From NCBI RefSeq assembly GCF_037893015.1, contig NC_133662.1, forward strand, positions 270,561,944-270,625,943: a stretch of DNA of 64,000 nt, written 5' to 3'. This stretch comes from Macrotis lagotis (Eukaryota; Chordata; Mammalia; Peramelemorphia; Peramelidae). The position numbers and the translations under genes are program-made. Under the pieces are notes generated by a model, which was not told where the DNA came from, searched no databases, and saw only the letters and a program-made list of their open reading frames with translations. Numbering within the stretch: position 1 is the stretch's first letter; every line of letters begins with the position of its first letter. Below, in pieces: positions 34,158 through 45,760 of this stretch.

Positions 34158-34625
34158 ATGTGGGCTGCTGCACCAGAGACCTCATTGTGGGCATGTGGGC
34201 TTTTGTTCCTTCTTTCTGTTTCAAGCATCACAAAAGTATGTTCTTGGGAATTGGAGCTGAGAGCAGTGGCTCATTGGGAGCAGCTGGGTCCCCTCAGGGA
34301 TGAGCATCGACAGATAACCTACCACATTCTCCAAGATCGGGACCAATCAGCAGAAGCTACTCGGTGCCAACTCTTGGGCAATTCAGGCTGGCCACCAGCT
34401 TCTCTTTCTGCCCCTGAGTTCCTGCCTTGCCCACAGGCCCCCGGCTTCTTTAGCAAGGATGGAGAAGGCTGTGTCATTCAGCCGTGTGTCTGTCAAGGGG
34501 AGCTGTGCCTCACATCTGTCACCAACTCCTCTGAAGCCAGAGATTTCCATTACAAATGCTTGGAATGGCATCTCTGCCCTGGGCTCCTGCCATCCACAAC
34601 AGTCTGGCTGCCAGGGCCAGAGTAA
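34158..34625 (+). other. Candidate small secreted-protein-like ORF (unproven)
   Basis: A 155-codon frame starts MWAAAPETSLWACGLLFLLS, which has the charge and hydrophobic run of a signal peptide. It contains ten cysteines, several in the last 60 residues (GEGCVIQPCVCQGELC, then YKCLEWHLC). A good splice-acceptor-like 'ccttgcccacag' ends at 34436 in phase, and 'agagtaagg' at the stop (GT at 34622-34623) could serve as a donor, giving a possible 185 bp exon at 34437-34621. No known family is recognised, and no repeat explains it. In 64 kb a frame of this length can occur by chance. Confidence 0.2.
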
Positions 34626-34944
34626 GGTTTCATTAAAGCTCCAAGGATTTTTGTGAGGATTGGGAAGAAGGAAAGGATTCTGGGGTGGTGGGAGGAGGAG
34701 GGGGCAGGAGGAGTTCCAATCCAGATGCTGAGCTCACCATCCCAAAGCCAAATGGTAATCATCGGGCAGTCTTTAGGTTTGGATGCTAGAGATGAGCTGA
34801 GATACTGAAATAGAGATCACCTTAGTTTCTTTCTTCCAATTCCTTCATGCCCTCTCCCAGAGAAATAATCTCTGGGACTAAACAAACCTCATTGCTAAAA
34901 AGGGTAGAAACCATAGAAATTAGTAGAAGCCATGGGAAATGGAG

Positions 34945-35115
34945 AAAGATTCCTGGATATGAGGTCCAAGGACTGGGTCCAGTCTCTCCTTTGCCTGTGT
35001 GACTTTGGACCAGTCACTCCCTCCTTCTCTGGACCTCAGCTTCCTCATCTTAAAATGGAGGGATTGGATTTCATAGCTTCTGAGGGTCCTTTCAGCTCTG
35101 AATCTCTGATCCCAT
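34945..35115 (+). mobile_element. MIR SINE
   Basis: 'ctttgcctgtgtgactttgg', 'tctggacctcagcttcctca', 'cttaaaatggagggattgga', 'gggtcctttcagctctgaat'. Confidence 0.85.
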
Positions 35116-35859
35116 AACTGAATCAAGGAGTTTTTCCAAGGAAATCTTCAGCAGTTATCCAGAATTTAGACTCGAGGGTTGGCTGGGGCATTAGAAGGGG
35201 CGTTGGAGGCCCCCCACATCCAGCTGTCTCGAACCTGTGGCCCAGATGTTCCCTTGATGTTAGAGGCTGATCCAGATTACTTCTGTTTTCCAGCCCTTCC
35301 ATGGATCTACGGTATCGCAATCGTGGGTCCTCCACTCCAGTGATACAGGGCGACACCAGTGAATGCCTTCTCCTCCAGACAGACTCTTGTCTGTGTCCTG
35401 TGAAGCCTTCCCCAGAAACCCTCCCAGGCTGAGGGATCTCCCTTTAACTTCCTGAATATTGCATGGCCACCACCGCAGTCTGCAGCCCATCCATCCACGA
35501 GCCCCTGCTCTTGCCGCAAGCCCCCGCAGACATGTACCGTCCTTTTGTTGGAAGTATTCTATCCCCCTACTGACCTCCACCACGAGGCCCCATCACCTTC
35601 TGGGAATAATACAGATTTGCCAAAGTAGCTTAACAAAAACAACTTTGGGAAAGAGGACAGATGAAGGAAATTGGGGAAGGCTAGCAGGAAAAAATATATA
35701 GCTAAGCTCCATCTCAAAGCAAGACAAAGATTCTATGAGACAAAGATGAGGAGGGAACAGGACAGGCAGGTCAGTTAGCAATCAGGATTTATTAAGTGAT
35801 TACTGTTTGCCACTGTGTTAAATACCTTGATTCTTTGACATAGGAGGCTTGGTAGAAGG
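35116..35859. other. Unassigned non-coding stretch
   Basis: No domain-bearing frame and no firm repeat. A few CpGs near 35470-35530 do not form an island. Confidence 0.5.
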
Positions 35860-36058
35860 AACTGGAAATATTGTATCCAGGGGAAGAGAGCAGGGGGTGG
35901 CTCTCCTGAGGAAGAGGAGCCAGATCTGGGTCTGTTTGACCCCAGAAGAAATGGGGGAGCTGCAAAGAGACCAAATTCAGGGATTCTTTGGGATCCAGGC
36001 CAGGCCAGATGCTCCCTGAGGCTCCTTCCATCCATTTCATGATAAGATTCTGTGATTA
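35860..36058 (+). mobile_element. CR1/L3 LINE 3' fragment
   Basis: 'tctgtttgaccccagaagaa', 'ggagctgcaaagagaccaaa' and 'agattctgtgattatgg' follow the order of the CR1/L3 3' end in plus orientation. Confidence 0.55.
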
Positions 36059-36309
36059 TGGATTTCACTGGAAGGATCTGTGAGGTCTGGGGGCTAGGTG
36101 CTTTCATCATAGTGGCCATCTGCTGAGAGGATCATCTAAAGGATCTTACCAATTTGAGAGTTATTTGAACCAAACACTGGCCATCCCCTCCAATGATGCC
36201 CCACACCCTAGGTGAGCATACCCTCCCTGATCTCTGTCTAGAGATTATCTCTATGGTTACATCTTTCCAGGTATCACGTGATTTTGGACCTGTGGTGAGG
36301 GGCTCTTTA

Positions 36310-36531
36310 TGGGAAGTTAGGTGGCATAATAGAGAGAATGCTGGGTTGTAGCCAAGAAGACCAGAGTTCAAACCTGACTTAAGACACTTACTAGCTGCGT
36401 CACCCAGGGCAAGTCACGTAACTCTATTTACCTCAGTCTCCTCAACTGTAAAATGGAAAAGGAAATAGCAAACCACTCCAAATAGGGTCACAAAGAGTCA
36501 GACATAATGAAAATGACTGAGTCACAATTGG
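36310..36531 (+). mobile_element. Mar1-type SINE
   Basis: Head 'gaagttaggtggcataatag', middle 'ctcctcaactgtaaaatgga' and RTE-like end 'agggtcacaaagagtcagac' then 'atgactgagtcacaa'. Flanks 'ggggctcttt' and 'ggggagtcttt' may be the TSD. Confidence 0.85.
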
Positions 36532-36859
36532 GGAGTCTTTGTTAAATCTTGAAGTAGATTGCTTATTCAATTGTATTCAATGTTTTTGTTTTCAAAGACT
36601 ACCCTAATGACAAGCGGTGAGATCTTGTAATATAAAGAAGGAATATGGATGATGTATACCAGCAGCCTGGAAAGATCGATTCCCATGATGGCATTAAAGA
36701 CAAAAACCAAGGCATGGAATTCTCCATCTGTAGGACATAAACTCAAATGACCAGATGAGAGGATTGTGCAAGCCAGTGTGAACAAAGACTAGCCTGGACT
36801 GCTTAGCTTCTATCTGTCACAGGGGTGAGTCCATTTTCTCTCTGGGTCTGATATATTTG

Positions 36860-38085
36860 TTTAAATTTCATTTTCTTTTCTTTTTAGATGTGCATTCTCT
36901 CCCTCCCACCCAACCCTCCTACCCCACATTGAGAGAGCAAACAAACCGACGCCCCTCCCTATCACAAGCAAGCGCTGTCAAAACAAACCCTGCATTTGCC
37001 CTGTCCCCCCAAAAGGCTCCATCTCCACTCTGAGATCTTAGCCTCTCTTCAGGAGGTAATATTTTATCTTGAGGCCCCTGGAATTGTGGCTGCTCATTGA
37101 TCAGAGTCCTTAAGTCTTTCAAAGCTGTTCAGCAGATTTATAATCCATCCCAACCCTCCTCTAATAGCCATTCTCTCAATTTCCGATTCTTTACCACCAC
37201 AAAAAGAACTCCAATAAATATCTTTGAACCTTTGAATCGTTTTCATTTTTCCTTGATCTCTTTAGGATATAGACCTAATAATGGAATCACCAAGTCCAAG
37301 GATATGCAGGGTTAAGTGACTTTTGGGGAATCATTCCAAGTTGCTTTCCAGATTAGTTGGGCCACTTCATAGTTCCACCAACCAGACTTGATTTCCCACA
37401 GCTCCTTCACTGTCTGTGATTTTCTTTTTCTTCATCTTCCAATCTGATATTGTGAAGGGGAAGCTGACTAGTTTTCATTTGCATTTAGCTAATGACTAGT
37501 GATTTAGAGCCTTTTTCATATGATTATTGACACAGGATTATTCTTCCTCTTAAAACTGGTTCTTCCTATTCTTTGATCACTTACTAACTGGGGAATGTCT
37601 TTTAGTCTTAGCGATTTGAGTCAATTCTCTCTTACACATGTATAGATATGTATAGATATTATATATAAATATACATAGACATATTTATATATTAAAACGG
37701 GACATTTCCCAGAGAAACTTGCTACAAAGACATTCCCCACGTATCTGCTTCTCTTCTAATTGTAGTTGCATTGATTTAAAAAAAAAACACATTGATTTTT
37801 ACATTGTAAAAATTATTCTATCTCTTTAGTCATGAACCCTCCCCCATCCATAAATGTGTCAGGCACTTTTTTTTCCTTACTCCTCTAATTTCTTTATTTT
37901 GTTGCTCTTAATGTCTTAAGTCATGCTTTCATTTGGAGTTTGTCTTCGTATATGGGTATGAAATGCTGGTCTCTATCTGGTTTCTTCCATATTGCTTTCC
38001 AGTTTCCCATTTGCCTCTGTATGTCATACTCTGGGATTCCATGAGTTTTTCCATTAGTTTTTGTTTTAAAAAAATCAATTTTACT
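36860..38085 (-). mobile_element. L1 LINE 3' region (longest L1 in window)
   Basis: In minus orientation many L1 landmarks appear in order: 'gctgttcagcagatttataa', 'cttcactgtctgtgatttt', 'gccacttcatagttccacca', 'gtgatttagagcctttttca', 'tgatcacttactaactgggg', 'ggtatgaaatgctggtct'. Coding sequence is too decayed to read. A TA-rich run lies at 37627-37697. Confidence 0.85.
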
Positions 38086-38425
38086 AATAGCTCTAATTTT
38101 CCATTATCTAAAATTCCCCTTTGCTCCCTTCCTCTACCTCTCCTAGTCATCCCTTAGAACAAAAAGTTTTTATAAAAAAGAAAGTGAAAAAGAGAAAAAA
38201 CTGGTAAAACCAATCAACCAATTCATTCATCAAAAAAAAAAATGTGTAGTGCTCCGCAGCACAGTATAGTCCCGTATCTACAGAACCTTCCCCTGTTGTG
38301 CGGGCATAGGAGTAAAGGGACATTTCTCCTTGTATCTTTTCCTTGGGGCCGAGTTTGTACTTAAATTTATAATATTGATTTTTTTGATTGTCTGGTGTTT
38401 TTTTTCCAGCACAGATTTGACAACA
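38086..38425 (-). mobile_element. Second L1 3' region abutting the first
   Basis: The phrases 'accaatcaaccaattcattc' and 'ttttccttggggccgag' match another part of marsupial L1 3' sequence. The first part parallels 15950-16110. It probably comes from a second, separate L1 insertion of the same orientation. Confidence 0.6.
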
Positions 38426-38429
38426 ATAA

Positions 38430-38505
38430 GCAAGGATGAGAGAGAGAAAGACTTTGAACCAGGTCTTCCTGACTCTGAGGCCAAGCCCTCTTCCTTGTCC
38501 ACATC
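38430..38505 (-). mobile_element. MIR SINE scrap
   Basis: 'actttgaaccaggtcttcct' and 'gactctgaggccaagccctc' are the tRNA-side end of MIR in minus orientation. Confidence 0.6.
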
Positions 38506-38849
38506 GCCTCCCACACAGGGACATTATTGCACCAATAAATTCTGGAGGTTTTCATTCTTAACCCATCAGACTGTTCAACCCAACCAGAATCTTACTTCTT
38601 GAGCATCTGGAAGCCTGGTGTCACCAGGCATGACTATGGAAAGTACCTTGAGGGCAGGGGCCAAGCTACACTGTTATTTTAAATACGAATAGGAAACTGA
38701 GGCGGCAGATAGGAGAATAACTGTAATTGGAGGGTCTAGGATAGGGGCTCTTGCTCCCCAATTATGCCCCATACCACCATGGGAACAAAAATTCCATTAG
38801 AGAATGTCTTTTATTTCTGCTTTTCTTATGGCTCACTCCTCTCCTCCCA

Positions 38850-38970
38850 AGTTCCAAACTACTGTCATCTTCTTGAAGTCCAGTAGGGGATATTAATCAT
38901 TTTTGTGTCCCTCACAAAAAGGAGTTAATCAATATGTGCTCCCTGAATTGAAGAATCCCTTCTTAAAATC
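38850..38970 (+). mobile_element. L2 LINE 3' tail fragment
   Basis: 'atcttcttgaagtccagtag', 'catttttgtgtccctcacaa' and 'atcaatatgtgctccctgaa' resemble the L2 tail. Confidence 0.5.
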
Positions 38971-40160
38971 CAGAGGTCCCTGGAAGGGTGCATAAGTCGA
39001 GGGGAATAAACAAGTCTCATGGCCAGTCTAACTAGGGGGCTAGGATCTATAAGAATAAGGAGCACATCCCATGGGCATGAGCACTTAAACCAGAAGGGTA
39101 AAAGACCTGCATCTATCCACTTCCTTGATGTCCTTGGGTGCTGGGTTCTTGACTATTTTCAGGAGGGCAGCCCCATCCAAATGAAGAGCCTTACCTCCAG
39201 GTGCCCCCCAGACTTTTGGGATGGTGGGATTTTATCCTGAGGTAAGCAGAGTAAGTTGTCACCTCTGAGTATGCCAGTTCTGAGTAGGTCAGAGAAGCAA
39301 GCACAAAGAGATGGGCAGAATTACTGTGGCATCTGGGACTGCCCCGATGGAGAGAAATCTGTCATTTCTCTGTGTCTCCTTTCTCTGCTGACTGAAGGAG
39401 CCAGGACTAATGGGCATCAGAGAAGGAACTTGTCAAGCATTGACCTCATGGTACTTAGGATGGATTGAATCACTTGGCTACTAACTAGGAAAAATAGCCT
39501 TGACCCCTGACCTATATGTCAGAAAAACTGTCTCAAATATTCATACGTGTCTGCTCTTTGCCAGACAATGTGTTGGGTGCTAAGTTGGATGCCAAGGCTT
39601 GGGCTGGGCTAGCCTCCAAGTAACTAGGCCTCAACCTCTTATTTCTCCCTCTTTCTGGGTCAATTCCATTTCAGATATGATTTGTTATCAGTTTGTCTCC
39701 AGAATTTTCCGAATTGTATAGAAGATCAATCCCTTAGGTGTGTGGGAGGAAGACAGCTCTAATGTCCCTATGTTCTAGGCCTGCAAAATAAAAATATTTA
39801 TAGATTTAGCTGCTCAGGGATAATTTCAACCAACAACAGGGAAAGGCCAACACTCCACCTAAGAATTCAATAAAAAAGCTCAGAAATACGCCCCCTTTAG
39901 GACTTCACTTCCAACTGAACATACCCCTGGGATGCTCGCCATTTTGTTCTTCCTCCAGAAAATCTGTGCCAGCCTCTTTCTTTCAATTTTATGTTTCAAT
40001 CAAAGCTTCTTGGCTCCCCAGAGAGCTGGGTAAGCAGGTCTACAGATTTACTCCTTCTATTTCCGTATGCACTGGTAACCACTCCTTAACTACCTCCCCC
40101 CCTACACTGTCTAAAAAGAATGTTTCCTGTTTGCCAAGCCCTGATTAAGTGTGTGATAAA
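38971..40160. other. Unassigned non-coding stretch
   Basis: Only a weak trace of an L2/L3-type element near 39530-39600 ('tctgctctttgccagacaat'). No gene was found. Confidence 0.5.
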
Positions 40161-40164
40161 ATAA

Positions 40165-40388
40165 CAGTAATAACAATAACCAGCATTTATAGACTGCTTT
40201 AAGGTTGGCATGGCACTTTATAAATATGATCTCACTTTATCCCCACAACAACCCTGGAGATAGGTGGTGTTAGTATTCCCATTTTACAGACAGGGGATTT
40301 CAGGCAGGTGACTTGTCCCTTAGCTAGTGAGCATCTGAAGCTGGGTTTGATTTTCCTAGCATCAGGTACATTGCTCCTTGCACCATGG
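40165..40388 (-). mobile_element. MIR SINE, near full length
   Basis: 'aataaccagcatttatagac', 'atgatctcactttatcccca', 'caacaaccctggagataggt', 'tcccattttacagacagggg', 'cttgtcccttagctagtgag', 'ttgctccttgcaccatgg'. Confidence 0.88.
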
Positions 40389-40439
40389 AAGGTAGACAAA
40401 GCAGATAAAGGAGCCACTTATGCTTTCAAGAAGCTGATG

Positions 40440-40755
40440 TGAACAGTAGGAGCTTCCCCAAAGTAAACCAAAAAGCTTCAGGAAGCAGTGAGTTCCCTCT
40501 CCTTGGAGATCTCCAAGAAAAAGTTGGTTAAATATAGATACCAGTGTTCTAGCATCTACATTCTAAAAGAAAGTAAAATCATAATGGAGGACTCAATTTA
40601 CTCTTCTCAGAACTAGATTAATCTAAACTCCCAAAGGCAAAGACTACATGGCTACTCATTAAGGATGTTGGAGAAAGTGCTATTGGTCAGTCACTGGTTA
40701 GACTCGATGCTTCTGAGGTCTCTTCTAACTCTGAGATTCTGGAGCTCTCAGATAA
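40440..40755 (+). mobile_element. CR1/L3 LINE 3' end with about 95 bp insert
   Basis: Left part 'gaagcagtgagttccctctc' and 'cttggagatctccaagaaaa' (to about 40530), right part 'actggttagactcgatgctt' and 'ctaactctgagattctgga' (from about 40625). The roughly 95 bases between are not part of the consensus I remember. Confidence 0.6.
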
Positions 40756-43700
40756 GGATAACATCTTTGATATCTCAGGCTTAGAACCTTCCCAATAAGC
40801 ATTGATCACAATATAGAAAGATGGAACTCCTAATTTCCCAGGAATGGAAAATAGAATTTCAACCCTCTACTCATAAAATGGAAGTGAATAGAATGAGTCA
40901 AAGGTGCCCCCTCCAGGAGAGTAAGGGGGCTAAGGTTGCTGGGCATTCCAAGTCCATATTACCATCTTTGGGCATGAGAGGGAAACTGCAGGAACATTGG
41001 TTTATCCTCAGAGTAGGAAACCTACCATGCTGAAGATGGGAATACAATACTAGTCATGGACAAGCAAAAGTCTAGACTCAAAATAGACAATGTGGAGCAA
41101 CTGCCTAAAGAACTCTGTGGCTCTCACAAAGCACCTCAGCCCCAGAAACCCCAGCTCTTCTTGAGCTTTTGACAGCTGTGTTCATTTTGGTTTCTGATTC
41201 TTGGTGCCATGTCCAGTTTCATGATAAAGTGCCTGTGGACATTTGACACTGACCAGTTGGCCCATAGAGGTTAAGCCTGACTAGATGCAACTGGATGCTT
41301 TCTCCATTCTTCCCAAATGGACCCAAAGCCAATTTCCTCATTCCTTTCTCACTCTCTAATTCTTGTTTCAATGTGTGCATCTTCATTTACTTTCAGATGA
41401 ATTTAATAATTGTTTAAAAGGAAAGCAAAGTGAAACAACACAGCTTCATTAAGCCTCTGCCTATCCCCAGGCTATATCTGAATTGTTCTTTCCCTCTTAG
41501 GAAGCCAGGGGTGTGTTTTAAATCAGAATTGTTTACTTGGCAGGCCAAGACTCTCACTTTGGGAAGTTCTCTTCTTTGCCACACCAAGTTAAAATGGACA
41601 TGCCTGGGAGAAGGAATTCAGAGCCTATATGGACACCAGTGAATTTTTCTAGTGACATAAGGGATGTCAGCAGCTATAAACCTGCCAGATCTGTCCTATT
41701 GAAAAATAGTTATGGCACGAATACACAGAACAATGGTTTTAAAGTTATTTCTTGGAAGAAATTGGATTGAACCAGGTCCTGATGTCACATATACAGTTCC
41801 ATTCTTGGGAACAGACCTATAAGAGGTCATTTCTCTTTTGTGGTTCATGACCCTCATACAGAATTTACTCTTGGAAAAAACCTCCAAATATGTCTCAGGT
41901 TTGGAAAGACACAATTATGGGCAACTGGGCCCTCAACTCCTGGAGGAGCATTCTGGGCAAACAATGCATACCAGGTAAAAATCTGCCTTCTAGTTTTTGT
42001 ACCAGAGAAATATGGAAGATGCAAAGGGACCCTGGGACCAATAAACAAACAGAATATATACAAGATATAAATATACAAAGGTACCCCAAATACAGAAGCA
42101 GCTTATCTATAAAGGAATAGAATTCAAGGGATCCGGCAAGCCAACGTTGCAATGTGGCAGCCTCTTTCTAACTCTCCCATAGTCCTATGCTGCTCCTAGT
42201 GCCATGCAGGGGTTTGGACTTCCCTGGAAAGCAAACATACTTCGAGGCAGCAAGCATTGATTCTAAGCTGACCAGATCCTGGACTAATCTGAGGATACAT
42301 GGAAAGATTTTAAAAATCCAGTTCCTACCCTCAAGGAGGGCATGTCCTTAGTCCTTGAATCTGTGCATTCCACCTTACTTGGGATAATAGCCATTAAAGA
42401 GGCAGCAAAATGTTGGTTTCCTGACCTCTCCTCAGTTTTTAGCCTTTTTCTCTCTCTATTCCCCCACTAGGAGAATTCACTGCTTTTTCTACAAAGCTGC
42501 CTCTCAGAAGATCCTCTTTTTTGCTCCCAGAAGGTTGGATCTCCCGTCCTCAAACTTGAGGTTATTCATGAGACCATTCCTCCAGCCCACCCCAAGGCTT
42601 GGGTAGCCCAAGACACTTCCCCTTTCCTGCCACAAGTCATGCAATGAGCAATAATTAAATGTCCCCCAGACCCCAGATTCTGGGTTCTGGCTCCTTTGAC
42701 AAATGTCTATGTTGAGGTTCAGTCAACCAGTCCTCTAGGGAGCCAGCTCTAGAAACCTCCTCCAGGAGAAACCCATGGGACTTCCTTACTCCCTATGAGC
42801 AGGTGCCCATCACATCCACATGTTCCTCAAGACTCATGGACTTTGAGCTCAATAACTGAGGGAGGGGCTTATCAATTTGATTGGGGAATTCCACTCATCC
42901 CTGCTCCTACCTCAAAAAACAATTTACGAATCTAGCATCCAAAGTCCTACAAACTCACTCTGGAAGTCACATTTTCTAAAAACTGTTTGGAAGCCTCTCA
43001 AATGCCCCCTGTCCCTAAGATAATACAAGGGAAGCACCACCCAAACCTGAGGGCCTTATTTCTGGCCTCCAAGGAAGAGAGTTTAGGGTTGGTTTAGGCT
43101 TGCTGCTTCTTGAATGAGAGGTTTGCCATCAAGTCCCAACCCCTCTGGGACTAGGAAGAAGGTCTTGGGAGTCCCTGGGGTTGAACAATCATGTTGACAG
43201 CCGGGGCCAAGCAGGTCCCCACTCAGACAGGGTGTGGAGCACACCCTCTTTGGGCCTCAGGCTGCAGACATGCTCTGGATGGTATAGAGCCTGGACTCTA
43301 CAGACAGACCAAAGAGAAGCCAGGGTCATTTCAGTGCCAGGAGGAAGGACAGAGGGAGCCCAGCACTCCTGGGGCTGGGGGGGGGGCGGGTTTCAGAGGG
43401 CTGGCCCAAATCTGCAGCCCCCCCACACACTCTGAGGGCTGGGACCTGGAAGAACAAGTTTAAATCTCCTTCCACGCTCCTTTTACCCACCTAAGAACCC
43501 TCTTCATGACCCTGAGGACTCTCTTTGTTGGGCTCACTAGCCCACATCCTTTCAAACATCCATTGTCGGGCAGAGCATCTCATTCCCAGCTCTTATGGAG
43601 GTGGCTGTGTGTCCTTTATGGGCCTGCCTTCATTAGGGTTGGTGGCCCAATTCTGATGCTGGGATTGGCCTGGTTTGGGAGTCACCCATCAGCCTCTGGA

Positions 43701-43888
43701 GATCCTGAGCCCCAACTAGGGGCTTCTGCATCTGCCCTCTGACCCCCTCACCCATCTCTATCATCTCCCCCATCTCTATCATCTCCCCAGCACCAGGGAT
43801 GGGTTAGGAAGAGGCACAGCCCACCAAGCTGAGGTCTCATCCAGTTTTCCGTCTTTTTAAGGCATCTCCCATAAAGTTCCACCACCTT
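40756..43888. other. Longest unassigned stretch (about 3.1 kb)
   Basis: Short frames on both strands have no domain, and only a weak L2/L3-like trace is seen near 42315-42350. An exact 18 bp tandem duplication (catctctatcatctcccc) lies at 43753-43788. This is the best place in the window to look for unique, possibly conserved sequence. Confidence 0.45.
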
Positions 43889-43946
43889 GGTTGCCATGGA
43901 ACCAAACTATGACATAATCCTAGGCCCTACGTCCTCATGTGATTGG
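43889..43946. promoter_or_regulatory. Possible RFX-like, CRE-like and CCAAT motif cluster
   Basis: 'ggttgccatggaacc' (43889-43903) resembles an RFX X-box, 'tgacataa' (43910-43917) a decayed CRE, and 'gattgg' (43941-43946) an inverted CCAAT box. No gene start is seen beside it. Confidence 0.15.
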
Positions 43947-43957
43947 AATGGCAAAAT

Positions 43958-43959
<2 letters not shown>

Positions 43960-44004
<45 letters not shown>
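43960..44004. repeat. (CA)22 microsatellite
   Basis: An uninterrupted CA run of about 45 bases. Confidence 0.98.
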
Positions 44005-44005
<1 letters not shown>

Positions 44006-45170
44006 CCAGGTTTTCCAGTCAGTTTGGACAGAAGCCCTGGTATTGATTCACTATTGCAACCAAATCCAGTCCTTACTTCATGCAACAGAGGTCCAGAGCT
44101 CCTTCCCAATTAGAAATGGACTCTAGCAGCAAACTGGCCTCCCTGCGGCCAGACCCTCCTTCTCCAGTCCATATCTACACATCCATAAGACTCCAACCTC
44201 CCTCCAGAAGCTTCTTCTGAGCAGCCTCCAATGGCCCCTATTTCTTCTAAAATAGAGTGCTTTGAGTTCTTCCAAGCATGGTGTTGAGAGGCAAAGTGCC
44301 ATAGGAATTAGAATCATGGGAAATCCCCCCAGCCGGAGAACCTACAGTGATGAGGAGGCAGGAGCCAGTGTCCACTGACCCAGGCATTCTCCCATCCTGC
44401 CTTGGATGTGACCAGGAGCTCATTTGCTAAATGAGGGCCTGGCTCTGGAAAAGTCAAGAAGAGGCTGGAATGATTCATCCTGCGCCACACACCAAGGAGA
44501 CCAACAGGGCCTTTCTTGCTTTTGCTCTTTCAGTGAAGGTAGCCATGACTGCTTCCTGTTCCTCCATCTTTGGGGGATCCAGCCAATGACACCCCCTTCC
44601 CATTGGATTTTAACCAGAAGGAGGAGTTCCCCAACAGAGTTCAGTAAAGCCCCTGAGGACACAGCCCAGGATTTTATGAGACCCAGAAAATGAGCCATAG
44701 TGGAGGATGGGAGTGAGCTCATGGAGCGTGTGAAGCATCTGGGCCTGGCCACAGCCCAGGGAGGGGGCTTGGAGCAGCTGAAGGAGTTGAGTGACCTTTC
44801 TGGTGTTGATTTAAAACCATTGCCCTGCCCATGTGAAGAGGGTATCACATTTCTGGTCGGATTTTTCCTTCTCTCAGACAGGAAAGGAGAGAAGAAACAA
44901 AGGTAAGGAATCCTCTCCTCCCCCCCCCCCCAAGCCAGGTTCAGGTGTGGTCCTCTCACCAGCCTCCAAACATACAGCCATCCATGGGGCCAACCTTCCT
45001 TCCAGGCCTTTCTCAACCCCACATTTGGGGACGGCCACAGGGATTCATTGGGGGAAGGGAGACATTGAAAGGATCCACTGAGCCCAGAACATACATTCTT
45101 TTCTGTTCATTTTATCCTATCTTGGGCAGCAACTCCCAAAGGAAGAAGCCAACTCCTTAGAATAATAAGA
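44005..45170. other. Unassigned stretch with a 200-codon minus-strand frame
   Basis: The frame at 44420-45022 on the minus strand is the longest in the window. It has no recognised domain, a poor match to any family, and competing frames on the other strand. A 10-base C run lies near 44923. I treat it as non-coding. Confidence 0.45.
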
Positions 45171-45174
45171 CTCT

Positions 45175-45390
45175 AACACAGAGTTTGAAGGTTTGCAAAG
45201 TATTTCCTAGGCCTGAGATAATTCGTATGATCTTCAAAAGTAACCCAAATTAGGACCTCATTTTGTAGATGAGGTTAGGGCAGAAAGTGACTTCTCTAGA
45301 ACCACACAGAGAGGAAGAAGAGTTTGAGGAAAGATTTGAATTCAGGGCTTCCAGACATCAAATACACCACTATGTGATGCTGCCTCTTCT
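45175..45390 (-). mobile_element. MIR SINE
   Basis: 'gaaggtttgcaaagtatttc', 'gacctcattttgtagatgag', 'gatttgaattcagggcttcc', 'caccactatgtgatgctgcc'. Confidence 0.8.
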
Positions 45391-45404
45391 TTCTACTTTC
45401 TTAT

Positions 45405-45530
45405 CAGATGAGGAATTGAAAAGTTACAAGATCTACCCAAAGACCCACAAATAGTGAGAAACAGAGACAGGGTTCAAACCCAGATCTCCTGGCTCCAAAT
45501 TCAGTCTCCATTCATTACACTGAGTTGCCA
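45405..45530 (-). mobile_element. MIR-type SINE fragment
   Basis: 'agatgaggaattgaaaagtt', 'acagggttcaaacccagatc', 'tccattcattacactgagtt'. It lies directly after the previous MIR in the same orientation. Confidence 0.7.
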
Positions 45531-45535
45531 GCACA

Positions 45536-45645
45536 GATGGATGGATGGGTGGATGGATGGATGGATGGGTGGATGGATGGATGGATGGATAGATGGATGG
45601 ATGGATGGATGGATGGATGGATGGATGGATGGATGGATGGATGGA
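45536..45645. repeat. (TGGA)n microsatellite
   Basis: About 27 tetramers with a few TGGG and TAGA variants. It gives MDGWMDG and IHPSIHPS frames that are artefacts. Confidence 0.98.
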
Positions 45646-45649
45646 AAAC

Positions 45650-45760
45650 ATATCTAAGAAATGCAAACATAAGAGTTCCTGCTCTCATGGAGTCTGTATT
45701 CTAATAAGGGAGACAAAAAGGACAGGGGCAGCCAAGAAGGGAGCACCTTGGACCAAGAAT
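45650..45760 (+). mobile_element. L2/L3-type LINE fragment
   Basis: 'agagttcctgctctcatgga' then 'gtctgtattctaataaggga' follow the family pattern. Confidence 0.5.

Noticed and set aside
44420-45022. 200-codon minus-strand ORF, the longest in the window
   Set aside because: No domain or family resemblance, competing frames on the other strand, and ordinary composition. Length alone is compatible with chance in 64 kb.
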